Below are positions 6,915 through 18,124 of a stretch of 47,950 bases of DNA, one piece after another; the stretch's first letter is position 1, and every line of letters begins with the position of its first letter. The notes beneath the pieces were generated by a model. The model saw only the letters and a program-made list of their open reading frames with translations, made no database searches and was not told the DNA's origin. Made by a program: the position numbers and the translations under genes. The stretch comes from Pseudomonadota bacterium (lineage in GTDB: Bacteria; Pseudomonadota; Alphaproteobacteria; Rhizobiales; Rhizobiaceae). The stretch is from positions 1 through 47,950 of the forward strand of contig JAEXYH010000061.1 of the NCBI GenBank assembly GCA_023451735.1, read 5' to 3'.

Positions 6915-9809
6915 CTACTCCGCCGCCTCCATCTTGCCCGCTATGCGACGTGAGCGGCGGGACAGGTCATTGTAATCCTCCTGCCATTCCGTGGGCCCGT
7001 TAGATGGGGACACCTGCACTGCCGTCACCTTGTATTCCGGACAGTTCGTCGCCCAGTCGGAAAAGTCGGTGGTGATGACGTTGGCTTGCGTATCGGGGTG
7101 GTGGAAGGTCGTATAGACGACGCCCGGGGATACCCGGTCGGTAATCAATGCCCTCAGCGTCGTATCGCCGGACCGGCTTGCGAGTTTGATCCAGTCGCCA
7201 TCCTTGATGCCGCGCTGCTCAGCATCGTGCGGATGGATTTCCAGCCGGTCCTCAGCATGCCAGGTGACGTTTTCGGTACGGCGCGTCTGCGCTCCGACAT
7301 TGTATTGGCTGAGAATGCGCCCGGTGGTGAGAAGCAACGGAAAACGCGGACCGGTGCGCTCGTCCGTTGCCACATATTCGGTGCGGATGAACTTGCCCTT
7401 GCCACGCACGAAACCGTCGACATGCATGATCGGCGACCCTTCAGGATGCGCCTCGTTGCACGGCCACTGAACCGAGCCCATCTTGTCGAGATAATCGTAG
7501 GAGACCAGCGCAAAACTCGGTGTCGTTGCGGCGACCTCGTCCATGATTTCGGATGGATGGGCATAGTTCCAGTTGAGCCCCATTGCCTGTGCAAGCTTCT
7601 GGGTCACCTCCCAGTCGGCATAGCCGTTTTTCGGGGACATGACCTTGCGCACGCGGTTGATGCGGCGTTCGGCATTGGTGAAGGTCCCGTCCTTTTCCAG
7701 GAAGGTCGAGCCGGGCAGGAAGACATGGGCATAGTTTGCTGTCTCGTTCAAAAACAGGTCGTGGACGACGACGCATTCCATCGCTGCCAGACCGGCAGAG
7801 ACATGTTTGGTGTCCGGATCGGACTGCAGAATATCCTCGCCCTGGATATAGAGGCCCTTGAACGTGCCTTCGACAGCGGCATCCAGCATGTTGGGAATAC
7901 GCAGGCCCGGCTCGTTGTCGAGCTTCACGCCCCAGAGTTTTTCGAATGTGTCGCGTGTCGCATCGTCGGAGATATGGCGATAGCCCGGCAGTTCATGCGG
8001 AAACGACCCCATGTCGCAGGAGCCCTGCACATTGTTTTGTCCGCGTAGCGGGTTCACGCCGACACCCGGCCGGCCGATATTGCCGGTTGCCATGGCAAGA
8101 TTGGCGATCGCCATCACTGTCGTCGACCCCTGGCTATGTTCGGTGACACCAAGGCCGTAATAGATCGCGCCGTTGCCGCCGGTGGCAAACAGACGCGCAG
8201 CACCGCGGACGAGATCGGCCGGAACACCGGTAAAGTTCTCCGTCGATTCCGGGCTGTGGGCGTCTTCCGAGACGAAGGCTGCCCAATCCTCGAACTCGGA
8301 CCAGTCGCAGCGCTCGCGGATGAATGCCTCTGCAAACAGGCCTTCCGAGACGACCACATGAGCCAGTGCGGTCATGACGGCGACATTGGTGCCAGGCTTT
8401 AATGGTAAATGATAGGCTGCCTCCACATGCGGTGTCCTGACGAGATCGATACGGCGCGGATCTATCACGATCAGTTTTGCGCCCTCTTTTCCCGGAGAAC
8501 CGCGCAAGCGCTTCTTCAGCCGCGAACCAAAGACTGGATGACCGTCGGTCGGGTTGGCGCCGATGACGATTACCACATCCGAATGCTCGACGCTGTCGAA
8601 ATTCTGCGTGCCGGCCGAGGTGCCGAAAGCCTGTCCGAGACCATACCCCGTCGGTGAATGGCAGACGCGGGCGCAGGTATCGACATTGTTGTTGCCGAAA
8701 CCGGCGCGGACCAGTTTTTGCACCAAGAATGTCTCCTCGTTGGTGCAGCGCGAGGAGGTGATGCCGCCGATCGCTTCCCGACCGTATTGATACTGGAGAC
8801 GGCGGAACTCGGTGGCGACATGTGAAAACGCCTCTTCCCAGCTGACTTCGCGCCACGGATCGGAGATCTTTTCGCGGATCATCGGGTTGAGAATCCGGTC
8901 CTTGTGGCTGGCGTAACCGTAGGCAAAGCGGCCCTTGACACAGGAATGGCCGCGGTTCGCCTGTCCGTCCTTCCAAGGCACCATTCGCACCAGTTCCTCG
9001 CCGCGCATCTCTGCCTTGAACGAGCAGCCGACGCCGCAATAGGCGCAGGTGGTGATGGCGGAATGCTCCGGCTGGCCGATCGCGATCACCGACTTCTCCG
9101 TCAGTGTCGCGGTGGGACAGGCCTGCACGCAGGCACCGCAGGAGACACATTCGGATTCCATAAAATGCTCGTGTGCGCCGGGTGAGACACGGCTTTCGAA
9201 ACCGCGTCCCTCGATCGTCAGCGCAAAGGTACCCTGCACCTCCTCGCAGGCCCTCACGCAGCGGGAGCAGACGATGCATTTCGAAGGATCATAGGTGAAA
9301 TAGGGGTTGGTTTCGTCTTTTGGCATCCATCTGGCATTGATGTCGCCATCGTTGCGGGTACGCACATGATTGCCGCCATCGTAGCCGTATCGCACGTCAC
9401 GAAGCCCGACTGCACCCGCCATGTCCTGCAATTCACAATCGCCATTGGCAGCGCAGGTCAGGCAGTCGAGCGGGTGATCGGAGATGTAAAGCTCCATCAC
9501 TCCACGGCGGATATCCTTCAGCCGGTTGGTCTGGGTATGGACGACCATGTTGGCCGCAACCGGCGTGGTACAGGAGGATGGCGTGCCATTGCGGCCTTCG
9601 ACTTCCACCAGGCAGAGGCGACAGGAACCGAAGGCATCGACCATATCGGTGGCACAGAGTTTGGGAATCTGGATGCCGGCTTCCATCGAGGCGCGCATGA
9701 TCGATGTTCCTTCCGGCACGGTGATCAAGCGCCCATCGATGGTGAGCGTAACCTGCGCTTCGGAATGCGAAGCGGGTGTGCCGTAGTCGATTTCATGGAC
9801 GAGGGACAT
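6915..9809 (-). CDS. fdsA: NAD-dependent formate dehydrogenase alpha subunit FdsA
   Basis: A 964-aa catalytic subunit carrying a full electron-transfer chain. The N-terminal [2Fe-2S] ligands are C52, C63, C66 and C80. A His-Cys cluster follows (C116, C119, C125 with nearby H112). Two ferredoxin-like [4Fe-4S] motifs come next (C178/181/184/188 and C221/224/227/231), then the cluster near the molybdopterin (C255, C258, C262, C290). The Mo ligand is C383 in TCARVCHSP and is a true cysteine codon (TGC), not selenocysteine. The C-terminal domain binds the bis-MGD cofactor. It oxidises formate to CO2 and passes electrons to FdsB/FdsG and NAD+. The fdsB stop lies 4 bp upstream of its start. Confidence 0.96.
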   Translation of the reverse strand: MSLVHEIDYGTPASHSEAQVTLTIDGRLITVPEGTSIMRASMEAGIQIPKLCATDMVDAFGSCRLCLVEVEGRNGTPSSCTTPVAANMVVHTQTNRLKDIRRGVMELYISDHPLDCLTCAANGDCELQDMAGAVGLRDVRYGYDGGNHVRTRNDGDINARWMPKDETNPYFTYDPSKCIVCSRCVRACEEVQGTFALTIEGRGFESRVSPGAHEHFMESECVSCGACVQACPTATLTEKSVIAIGQPEHSAITTCAYCGVGCSFKAEMRGEELVRMVPWKDGQANRGHSCVKGRFAYGYASHKDRILNPMIREKISDPWREVSWEEAFSHVATEFRRLQYQYGREAIGGITSSRCTNEETFLVQKLVRAGFGNNNVDTCARVCHSPTGYGLGQAFGTSAGTQNFDSVEHSDVVIVIGANPTDGHPVFGSRLKKRLRGSPGKEGAKLIVIDPRRIDLVRTPHVEAAYHLPLKPGTNVAVMTALAHVVVSEGLFAEAFIRERCDWSEFEDWAAFVSEDAHSPESTENFTGVPADLVRGAARLFATGGNGAIYYGLGVTEHSQGSTTVMAIANLAMATGNIGRPGVGVNPLRGQNNVQGSCDMGSFPHELPGYRHISDDATRDTFEKLWGVKLDNEPGLRIPNMLDAAVEGTFKGLYIQGEDILQSDPDTKHVSAGLAAMECVVVHDLFLNETANYAHVFLPGSTFLEKDGTFTNAERRINRVRKVMSPKNGYADWEVTQKLAQAMGLNWNYAHPSEIMDEVAATTPSFALVSYDYLDKMGSVQWPCNEAHPEGSPIMHVDGFVRGKGKFIRTEYVATDERTGPRFPLLLTTGRILSQYNVGAQTRRTENVTWHAEDRLEIHPHDAEQRGIKDGDWIKLASRSGDTTLRALITDRVSPGVVYTTFHHPDTQANVITTDFSDWATNCPEYKVTAVQVSPSNGPTEWQEDYNDLSRRSRRIAGKMEAAE

Positions 9810-9813
9810 GGCC

Positions 9814-11388
9814 TTACTCCGCAGCTTCGATCAGGGGTGTGCCAAAGGGTGTAGGCACGAAATCCTCCGGGAAATGCGTCATCGCGCTCATGACGGGATA
9901 GGGCGTGAAGCCGCCTAACGCGCAGAGTGATCCGAACTTCATCGTATTGCAGAGATCGGCCAGCAGCGCCTTGTTCTTCGCCGGTTCGATGCCCTTGGCG
10001 ATCTTGTCGACCGTTTCGACACCGCGGGTCGAGCCGATACGGCAGGGCGTGCACTTGCCGCAGCTTTCGATGGCGCAGAACTCCATAGCGAACCGTGCCT
10101 GTTTCATCAGATCGACCGTGTCGTCAAACACGGTAATGCCGGCATGGCCGATCAGTCCGTCTCTGGCGGCAAAGGCTTCGTAATCGAATGGCGTATCGAA
10201 CAAGGCGCGGGGAAAATAGGCGCCGAGCGGGCCGCCCACCTGCACAGCCTTGACCGGCCGTCCGGTTGCCGTGCCGCCGCCGATATGATCGACGATCTCG
10301 CCAAGCGACAGGCCGAAGGCGGTTTCGAACAGTCCGCCGTATTTCACGTTGCCGGCAATCTGGATCGGGATCGTACCGCGCGAGCGCCCCATTCCGAAAT
10401 CGCGATAGAAGGCCGCTCCCCTGTGCATGATGACCGGAATGGAGGCAAGCGAGATGACGTTGTTGACCACGGTCGGGCAGCCAAGAAATCCCTGCAGCGC
10501 CGGCAGAGGTGGCTTGGCGCGAACGATACCGCGCTTGCCTTCCAGCGAATTCAACAGCGAGGTTTCCTCGCCGCAGACATAGGCTCCGGCTCCCGATCGG
10601 ATTTCCAGATCAAAGGCATGGGCAGAGCCCAGGATGGATGGTCCGAGAATGCCGGCCTTGCGCGCGATCTTGATCGCCTCGCTCATCATGGCAATGGCAT
10701 GCGGATATTCGGAGCGCGTATAGATATAACCTTTCGTCGCGCCGGTCGCGATGCCGGCGATCACCATGCCTTCGATCAGCACGAATGGATCGCCCTCCAT
10801 GATCATCCGGTCGGCGAATGTGGCGCTGTCGCCCTCGTCGGCATTGCAGACAATGTATTTTTGCGGGCTGGCGGCCTCCATCACCGTCTTCCACTTGATG
10901 CCAGTCGGGAAACCGGCACCACCGCGACCGCGCAACCCGCTGTCAATGACCTCCTGAATGATCTCCGCCGGAGGCATGGCGATGGCCGCTTCCAGCCCTT
11001 TCAGCCCCTGATAATGGCGATAGTCATCAAGCGAGAGCGGATCGGTGACGCCACAGCGGGAGAAGGTGAGGCGGGTCTGCTGACGAAGGAAGGGAATTTC
11101 CTTCGTCAGCCCGAGACAGAGCGGATGGTCGCTGCCGGACAGGAACCCCGCATCGAACAGGCCCGGCACATCCCCGGCCTTCACCGGCCCGTAGGCCACG
11201 CGGCCATGATCGGTTCGCACTTCGACCAGCGGTTCGAGCCAGAACAGGCCGCGCGAGCCGTTGCGCACGATCTTGATGTCGAGACCACGGGCGGCGATTT
11301 CGCCGACAATCGCAGCCGCTACCTTTTCTGCTCCAAGCGCCAGAGCGGCGGCATCACGTGGAATGAAAACCGTCACCGTCACCGTCAT
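9814..11388 (-). CDS. fdsB: Formate dehydrogenase beta subunit FdsB (NuoF-like)
   Basis: A 524-aa flavoprotein related to NuoF. Residues 1 to about 110 form a thioredoxin-like lead-in. The NADH/FMN part follows, with RGRGGAGFPTGIKW and NADEGD. The C-terminal [4Fe-4S] site uses C443, C446 and C449 (SCGKCTPC) plus C489 (GSLCALGG). It takes electrons from FdsA and reduces NAD+. Its ATG overlaps the fdsG stop (ATGA at 11385-11388), so the subunits are translationally coupled. The operon order G-B-A-D is as expected for soluble Fds enzymes, which distinguishes it from respiratory complex I. Confidence 0.95.
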   Translation of the reverse strand: MTVTVTVFIPRDAAALALGAEKVAAAIVGEIAARGLDIKIVRNGSRGLFWLEPLVEVRTDHGRVAYGPVKAGDVPGLFDAGFLSGSDHPLCLGLTKEIPFLRQQTRLTFSRCGVTDPLSLDDYRHYQGLKGLEAAIAMPPAEIIQEVIDSGLRGRGGAGFPTGIKWKTVMEAASPQKYIVCNADEGDSATFADRMIMEGDPFVLIEGMVIAGIATGATKGYIYTRSEYPHAIAMMSEAIKIARKAGILGPSILGSAHAFDLEIRSGAGAYVCGEETSLLNSLEGKRGIVRAKPPLPALQGFLGCPTVVNNVISLASIPVIMHRGAAFYRDFGMGRSRGTIPIQIAGNVKYGGLFETAFGLSLGEIVDHIGGGTATGRPVKAVQVGGPLGAYFPRALFDTPFDYEAFAARDGLIGHAGITVFDDTVDLMKQARFAMEFCAIESCGKCTPCRIGSTRGVETVDKIAKGIEPAKNKALLADLCNTMKFGSLCALGGFTPYPVMSAMTHFPEDFVPTPFGTPLIEAAE

Positions 11389-11864
11389 TGGCTCAACTCC
11401 GCAACGATTTCAGCAAGACAGTGCTCGTCCACTCGCCCATAAACTTCGCCATCCAGCATGGCGGCAGGCGCGCAGGCGCACAGGCCCAGACAATAGACAG
11501 GCTCCAGCGTTACCACGTCGTCAGGGGTCGTCTGGTGGAAATCAACTCCCAGCAACTTGCGAACGCGATCCGCGAGATCATCTCCGCCCATCGACTGGCA
11601 CGCTTCGGCGCGACAGATTTTCAGCACGTGCCTGCCGCCCGGATGATCGCGAAATTCGGGATAGAAGGTTATGACGCCATGAACTTCCGCGCGGGACACG
11701 TTGAGCTCGCCAGCGATGATCGGCTTCGCTTCGTTCGGGACATGGCCAAATTCCGCCTGAAGCGCATGCAGGATGGGTAGCATCGGTCCCTCCAGGTGCT
11801 TCAGGTCATGAATGATATCGCGCGACCGCTGGGCGATCTCATCGGCGGAAATCCGCATTGTCAT
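11385..11864 (-). CDS. fdsG: Formate dehydrogenase gamma subunit FdsG (NuoE-like)
   Basis: A 159-aa thioredoxin-fold [2Fe-2S] protein of the NuoE family. The cluster ligands are C84 and C89 (CRAEAC), C125 and C129 (CLGLC). The start at ATG 11864 follows GGGAGG with 8-nt spacing. It is the first gene of the fds operon and forms the diaphorase unit with FdsB. No LysR-type regulator gene (fdsR) lies upstream, although one is often found there. An imperfect inverted repeat (CTCATC-N7-GATG-t-GAG, 11941-11961) about 80 bp upstream of the start is a possible operator. Confidence 0.94.
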   Translation of the reverse strand: MTMRISADEIAQRSRDIIHDLKHLEGPMLPILHALQAEFGHVPNEAKPIIAGELNVSRAEVHGVITFYPEFRDHPGGRHVLKICRAEACQSMGGDDLADRVRKLLGVDFHQTTPDDVVTLEPVYCLGLCACAPAAMLDGEVYGRVDEHCLAEIVAELSQ

Positions 11865-12448
11865 AGGCTTGGCCTCCCGGTAGACACCGCAAGCCTGTCC
11901 TCCTCGACCGCTTCGGCATCAACTTCACCCGAAGATGAAGCTCATCTCCCGGTGATGTGAGAAAATGTCGCAATGCAGGGAGTGCTCGTCAATAAACGAG
12001 ATCGGTTACGCGATAGCGAAAAACTATCGAAGCGCTCTCGATTTCGGAATCTACTGGAAGAGTATTCCTGTCGGTTCCGATCTGATGGAAGCGGCATGCC
12101 CTCAATGGTTGTGTTTTCGAGTGGGCACGGTCACCTACAATCACCGCCTTTTACGCCTGCGGGCAATAAAATTACGCCAGAAGACCTAAAAGATGAGGAT
12201 AGCTGTCCGCGACATTTCTCGTCTGCACCGAAGATGTCTTTAGGGTTGCGGAACCTTGTTCAGGCCGTCTCGGTTCTTCGCTTAACATCGGTCAATGTTG
12301 TATTCGCTTTATACAACCTAGCGTTTTTTTCGATGGCGCGCAGTTGTCTTTTTTGGCTGAGCCATGATGAGAAATGCCTTGCAGTTCATGCCTTTCTGTC
12401 ATTCATTCCTGCAACTGATCCGGAATAAACTGGGAAAGGATAACGATC
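11865..12448. other. 584-bp divergent intergenic region, fdsG / oppA
   Basis: No gene is supported here. The open frames on the plus strand (for example about 11973-12428) lack ribosome sites, known motifs and the codon pattern of their neighbours. The region holds the imperfect repeat at 11941-11961 and a perfect 7-bp inverted repeat at 12297-12317. Promoters for both divergent operons must lie here; none could be assigned with certainty. The stretch is visibly more AT-rich than the genes around it. Confidence 0.6.
12297..12317. promoter_or_regulatory. Putative operator upstream of oppA
   Basis: GTTGTAT (12297-12303) and ATACAAC (12311-12317) are perfect inverted arms spaced by 7 bp, 132 bp before the oppA start. 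The symmetry and size suit a dimeric repressor such as a GntR-family protein. It is not followed closely enough by a T-run to be a terminator. Confidence 0.35.
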
Positions 12449-14047
12449 ATGTCTTCTCGTCTACTCAAAATTTCTGCGGCTGCGCTGCTGAGCTCCGTGC
12501 TCTTCGCCAGCGCTCCCGCATTCGCCGAAGCTGTCCTTCATCGCGGCAATGCCGGCGAACCTCAGACGCTCGACCAGGCGCAGACCTCCATCAATATCGA
12601 GGCTTTCATTCTCAAGGATCTTTATGAAGGCCTGACGATTTACGACGCAGCCGGCAAGATTATCCCTGGTGCTGCTGAAAGCTGGACGCTCTCCGATGAC
12701 GGAGTAACCTACACGTTTAAGCTGCGCGAAAATGCAAAGTGGTCAGACGGGTCGCCCGTTACTGCGCAGGACTTCGAGTTTTCCTTCAAGCGCGTAGAAG
12801 ATCCGAAGACGGCCGCGAAATACGCCAACATTCTCTATCCGATCAAGAATGCCGAGGCGATCAACAACGGCAAGGCCGAGATTGCAACGCTCGGCGTCAA
12901 AGCCGTCGACGACAAGACGTTCGAAATCACTTTAGAGCGTCCGACTCCCTTCTTCCTCGAACTGCTCGCCCACCAGACCGCATTGCCCCTCTCCAAGGCA
13001 AGCGTGGAAAAGAACGGCGCAGACTTCGTCAAGCCGGGCGTGATGGTGTCGAACGGTGCCTTCAAGCTCGTCAGCCACGTGCCGAACGACAGCCTTGTCG
13101 TTGAGAAGAACGAGCATCATTGGGATGCCGCCAATACCAAGCTCGACAAGGTAATCTTCTACCCGATCGACGACCAGGCTGCCTCCGTCCGCCGCTTCGA
13201 AGCCAAGGAAATGGACCTCGTCTTCAATTTCTCCGCCGACCAGCTGGAACGCCTGCGCGGCACCTACAAGGATCAAGTTCACGTCTCGCCGACGCTCGCC
13301 ACCTATTATTACGTCTTTGACGGAAGCCAGGCGCCCTATGATGACGTGCGCGTCCGCAACGCCCTCTCTATGGCTGTCGACCGCGACTTCCTCGCCAAGG
13401 AAATCTATAGCGGCTCGCAAATCCCAGCCTACTCGATCGTCCCGCCGGGCATGGCAACCTATGGCGAACCCTCCAAGGCATCCTTTGCCGAAATGTCCCA
13501 ACTCGACCGTGAGGACAAGGCAATCGAACTGATGAAGGAAGCCGGTTACGGCGAAGGTGGCAAGCCGCTCAAGATCGAGATCCGCTACAACACCAACCCG
13601 AACCATGAGCGCGTTGCTACCGCCGTTGCCGACATGTGGAAGAACACATTCGGAGCCAAGGTGACGATGACCAATCTCGACGTCTCGTCGCACTACGCAT
13701 ATTTGCAGGAAGGCGGGAAGTTCAACGTCGCCCGCGCAGGCTGGGTTGCCGATTATGCGGACGCCGAAAACTTCCTGGCGCTCAGCCTGTCGACCAACAA
13801 GACGTTCAACTACGGCAAGTACAACAACCCGGAATTCGACGCTCTGATGCAAAAGTCCTATGCCGAGGAAAATCCGGAAGCCCGCTCCAAGCTGCTGCAT
13901 GAGGCCGAAGCGCTTCTGTCGCGCGATCAGCCCGTTGCCCCGTTCCTGACCCAGGCCGACCTGTGGCTGGTCTCCGATCGTGTCTCCGGCTGGGAAGACA
14001 ACTCTGCCAACGAGCACCTGAGCCGCTTCCTCAGCGTTTCCGAATAA
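12449..14047 (+). CDS. oppA: Oligopeptide ABC transporter, substrate-binding protein (OppA-like)
   Basis: A 532-aa periplasmic binding protein of the SBP family 5. The signal peptide spans about residues 1-26 and ends APAFA. Family landmarks are the opening EPQTLDQAQT, GVTYTFKLRENAKWSDGSPVTAQDF, VRNALSMAVDRDFLA and GWVADYADAENFL; the last is close to OppA/MppA proteins. It captures peptides for the OppBCDF complex encoded directly downstream. The ribosome site is AAAGGA, 9 nt before the ATG. A 63-bp gap separates it from oppB, which fits higher expression of the binding protein. The exact ligand (oligopeptide, or murein peptide as for MppA) cannot be read from sequence. Confidence 0.9.
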   Translation: MSSRLLKISAAALLSSVLFASAPAFAEAVLHRGNAGEPQTLDQAQTSINIEAFILKDLYEGLTIYDAAGKIIPGAAESWTLSDDGVTYTFKLRENAKWSDGSPVTAQDFEFSFKRVEDPKTAAKYANILYPIKNAEAINNGKAEIATLGVKAVDDKTFEITLERPTPFFLELLAHQTALPLSKASVEKNGADFVKPGVMVSNGAFKLVSHVPNDSLVVEKNEHHWDAANTKLDKVIFYPIDDQAASVRRFEAKEMDLVFNFSADQLERLRGTYKDQVHVSPTLATYYYVFDGSQAPYDDVRVRNALSMAVDRDFLAKEIYSGSQIPAYSIVPPGMATYGEPSKASFAEMSQLDREDKAIELMKEAGYGEGGKPLKIEIRYNTNPNHERVATAVADMWKNTFGAKVTMTNLDVSSHYAYLQEGGKFNVARAGWVADYADAENFLALSLSTNKTFNYGKYNNPEFDALMQKSYAEENPEARSKLLHEAEALLSRDQPVAPFLTQADLWLVSDRVSGWEDNSANEHLSRFLSVSE

Positions 14048-14110
14048 CCATCCGACCGTTCAAGACGGCGTCTGCTGATACGTAGGCGCCGTTTTGCAGG
14101 AGACACCCGC

Positions 14111-15034
14111 ATGCTGGCTTTTGTCCTGCGCCGCCTTGCGAGCGCCGTACCGACGCTGTTTATCGTCGTCACCATTTCGTTCTTCCTGATGCGCTTTGCC
14201 CCAGGTGGCCCCTTCAACCTGGAACGTCCGCTTCCGCCCGCAACGATGGAAAACATCATGCGGACCTATCAGCTGGACCAGCCGCTCTGGCGGCAATATG
14301 TGACCTACATATCCAATGCCGTTCAGGGTGATTTTGGCCCGAGCTACATCTACAAGGACAACACGGTCGCCGAACTGATCGGCAAGGGCCTGCCCTATTC
14401 GATGGAGCTCGGCCTCTACGCGCTACTCTTGGCGCTGATCGGCGGCGTAACGCTCGGCACGATCGCGGCATTAAGGCAGAACAGCGTACTCGATTTCTCT
14501 ATTATGTCGCTCGCAACCGTCGGTACCACCATCCCGAATTTCGTCGTCGGCCCGGTCCTGACACTGATCTTCGCGATCGTCCTGTCGCTGTTGCCTGCCG
14601 GCGGCTGGGGTGACGGCTCGTTCCGTTTTCTCCTTCTGCCGATGATCGCACTGGCGCTGCCGCAGCTTGCGGTCTTTGCCCGTCTGACCCGCGGATCTAT
14701 GATCGAAGCGCTGCATGCGGACCATATTCGTACCGCCCGCGCCTACGGTCTGCCGCCGCGGATCGTCGTTATCACCCACGCGATGCGCGGCGCGCTTTTG
14801 CCGGTCGTTTCCTATCTTGCGCCCTGTGCCGCAGCGCTGATGACCGGTTCTGCCGTGGTCGAGACGATCTTCACCATCCCGGGCATCGGTCGTTACTTCG
14901 TGCTCGGCGCGCTGAACCGCGACTACACTCTGGTCATGGGCACGGTCGTGCTGATCGCCATCTTCGTCATCGTTTTCAATCTCGTGGTCGATCTTATTTA
15001 CGGCCTGCTCGATCCGAGGGTCCGCCATGACTGA
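14111..15034 (+). CDS. oppB: Oligopeptide ABC transporter permease OppB
   Basis: A 307-aa inner-membrane permease. It begins MLAFVLRRLASAVPTLFIVV, the usual first membrane helix, and has the FAPGGPF and YQLDQPLWRQY region typical of the OppB/DppB family. The EAA loop that docks the ATPase is around IRTARAYGLPPRIVVITHAMRGALLP. About six membrane segments are visible. AGGAG lies 7 bp before the start. It overlaps oppC by 8 bp. With OppC it forms the transmembrane channel for peptides delivered by the upstream OppA. Confidence 0.93.
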   Translation: MLAFVLRRLASAVPTLFIVVTISFFLMRFAPGGPFNLERPLPPATMENIMRTYQLDQPLWRQYVTYISNAVQGDFGPSYIYKDNTVAELIGKGLPYSMELGLYALLLALIGGVTLGTIAALRQNSVLDFSIMSLATVGTTIPNFVVGPVLTLIFAIVLSLLPAGGWGDGSFRFLLLPMIALALPQLAVFARLTRGSMIEALHADHIRTARAYGLPPRIVVITHAMRGALLPVVSYLAPCAAALMTGSAVVETIFTIPGIGRYFVLGALNRDYTLVMGTVVLIAIFVIVFNLVVDLIYGLLDPRVRHD

Positions 15035-16181
15035 TATCGCAACTCACCCTTCAGGCAATCCGACACCCGCGCTGCCGGAAAACCCGGAAACAAAGAGCCG
15101 CAGCCTTTTCCAACTCGCTGTCATCCGCTTCCGCCGTAACAAGGCGGCGATGGCTGGTTGCGTCATGATGTTACTGATCGCGCTTTTCGCTTATCTCGGG
15201 CCGTTCTTCGTTTCCCATCGTTATGATCAGGTCTACTCGTCCTATGTGACGGTCGCACCCAGCCTCGAAGCGAGACCTGATGAGGCCTCGCTGGAAGATG
15301 CGATGCGTGGCGTCGCCACCCGCGCCCGTGTCAATCTCGACGCGTTCAACGTCGAGGGCCAAACCTTCACCGCGACGCTGAGTGCGGAAAGCCCGATCGA
15401 TCCGCGCGCAACCCGCTATTTCGACCGTGCCAACGAGTTCAACAATACACAGGTCGTAGCAACCGAAAACGACGGCCGCGTGCTGAAGGTCGAGGGCAAT
15501 GTCAGCCGTGAATATTTCTTCTTCGGCACCGATGCGAACGGCCGTGACATGGTGGCGCGCGTCATGCTCGGAGGCCAGATCTCGATCGCCGTCGGCCTGC
15601 TTGCGAGCCTCGTCTCGCTCGGCATCGGTGTGCTCTATGGTGCGACAGCCGGTTATCTCGGCGGCCGTATCGACAACGTGATGATGCGGTTTGTCGAAAT
15701 CCTCTATTCGCTGCCCTTCGTCTTTCTCGTCGTCGTGCTCGTCGTCTTTTTCGGCCGTTCGTTCATCCTGATCTTTCTCGTCATCGGCGCAGTCGAATGG
15801 CTGGATATGGCCCGTATCGTGCGCGGCCAGACACTGGCCTTGAAACGCCGGGAATTCGTCGGTGCGGCACAGGCACTCGGATTGAGTGACTGGCAGATCA
15901 TTCGCCGCCATATCATTCCCAACACGATCGGCCCGGTTATCGTCTTCGTCACGGTTGTGGTGCCGAAAGTGATCCTGCTCGAGAGTTTTCTCTCCTTCCT
16001 CGGCCTCGGCGTCCAGGCGCCGCTGACGAGCTGGGGGGCGCTGATCTCGGAAGGGGCGAGCAATATCCAGTCTGCCCCGTGGCTGTTGATCTTCCCGTCC
16101 ATCTTCTTCGTGGCAACGCTGTTTTCGCTGAATTTCATCGGCGATGGCCTGCGTGACGCACTCGACCCGAAGGACCGCTGA
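15027..16181 (+). CDS. oppC: Oligopeptide ABC transporter permease OppC with long periplasmic loop
   Basis: A 384-aa permease, long for the family (about 300 aa is usual). After the first membrane helix (about residues 40-62, AAMAGCVMMLLIALFAYLG) comes a hydrophilic stretch of roughly 110 residues before FFFGTDANGRDMVARVM, where the conserved core resumes. The core contains the EAA loop (REFVGAAQALGLSDWQIIRRHIIPN) and the ending FNFIGDGLRDALDP-like. The extra loop should face the periplasm and may contact OppA. It overlaps oppB by 8 bp and ends 1 bp before the ATPase gene. The frame is intact, so the extension is not an assembly artefact. Confidence 0.92.
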   Translation: MTDIATHPSGNPTPALPENPETKSRSLFQLAVIRFRRNKAAMAGCVMMLLIALFAYLGPFFVSHRYDQVYSSYVTVAPSLEARPDEASLEDAMRGVATRARVNLDAFNVEGQTFTATLSAESPIDPRATRYFDRANEFNNTQVVATENDGRVLKVEGNVSREYFFFGTDANGRDMVARVMLGGQISIAVGLLASLVSLGIGVLYGATAGYLGGRIDNVMMRFVEILYSLPFVFLVVVLVVFFGRSFILIFLVIGAVEWLDMARIVRGQTLALKRREFVGAAQALGLSDWQIIRRHIIPNTIGPVIVFVTVVVPKVILLESFLSFLGLGVQAPLTSWGALISEGASNIQSAPWLLIFPSIFFVATLFSLNFIGDGLRDALDPKDR

Positions 16182-16182
16182 T

Positions 16183-17784
<1,602 letters not shown>

Positions 17785-17818
17785 GCGTCCGTTTCATCTC
17801 GATGCTACAGCGGGCAGG

Positions 17819-17847
17819 AAAAAGGGGCGGATATACCGCCCCTTTTT
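17819..17847. terminator. Bidirectional terminator after the opp operon
   Basis: AAAAAGGGGCGG and CCGCCCCTTTTT pair perfectly around the loop ATATA (17831-17835). T-runs result on both strands, so it can stop transcription from either side. Confidence 0.9.
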
Positions 17848-18124
17848 CGATCTGGGCTAAATGTTGACGTTATCGGAACAGGTGTCCGGATAAGCCGCCA
17901 CGCATTGGTTGATTCTGTTTCGCCAATGCTCGGCCGCTATTCGGATTCTCTACATTTATTGGCACTCTGGGATAAGTAGGCTCAAGACATAGCTGTTGTG
18001 AGGCTCTTACGTGCCGTATTTGTGGGCATCGGAGGAATGTATCGGGCTCAGTCCCTAACTTTGTGCATAGCTCCGCTGCAGCAATATCGCTTCTAAAGAT
18101 ATGGTGCGCCTGTATGATGACCAC
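17848..18124. other. Intergenic stretch with no recognised gene
   Basis: Between the opp terminator and the small-RNA hairpins I see no credible coding frame. A 7-bp inverted repeat (GCATTGG 17902-17908, CCAATGC 17923-17929) is the only clear structure. TATGAT at 18113-18118 could be the -10 box of the small RNA: it would place the start at about 18125, exactly where the first hairpin begins. A matching -35 (CTTCTA, 18090-18095, 17-bp spacing) is weak. Confidence 0.45.

Noticed and set aside
8650..8700. Possible selenocysteine site in FdsA
   Set aside because: The molybdenum-ligand codon is TGC, an ordinary cysteine, so no recoding is needed.
10144..11442. 432-codon open frame antisense to fdsB
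   Set aside because: No family motif or ribosome site; fdsB shows all NuoF landmarks on the other strand.
11973..12428. 151-codon open frame in the fdsG-oppA spacer, considered as a regulator
   Set aside because: No helix-turn-helix or other motif, no ribosome site, and composition unlike neighbouring genes.
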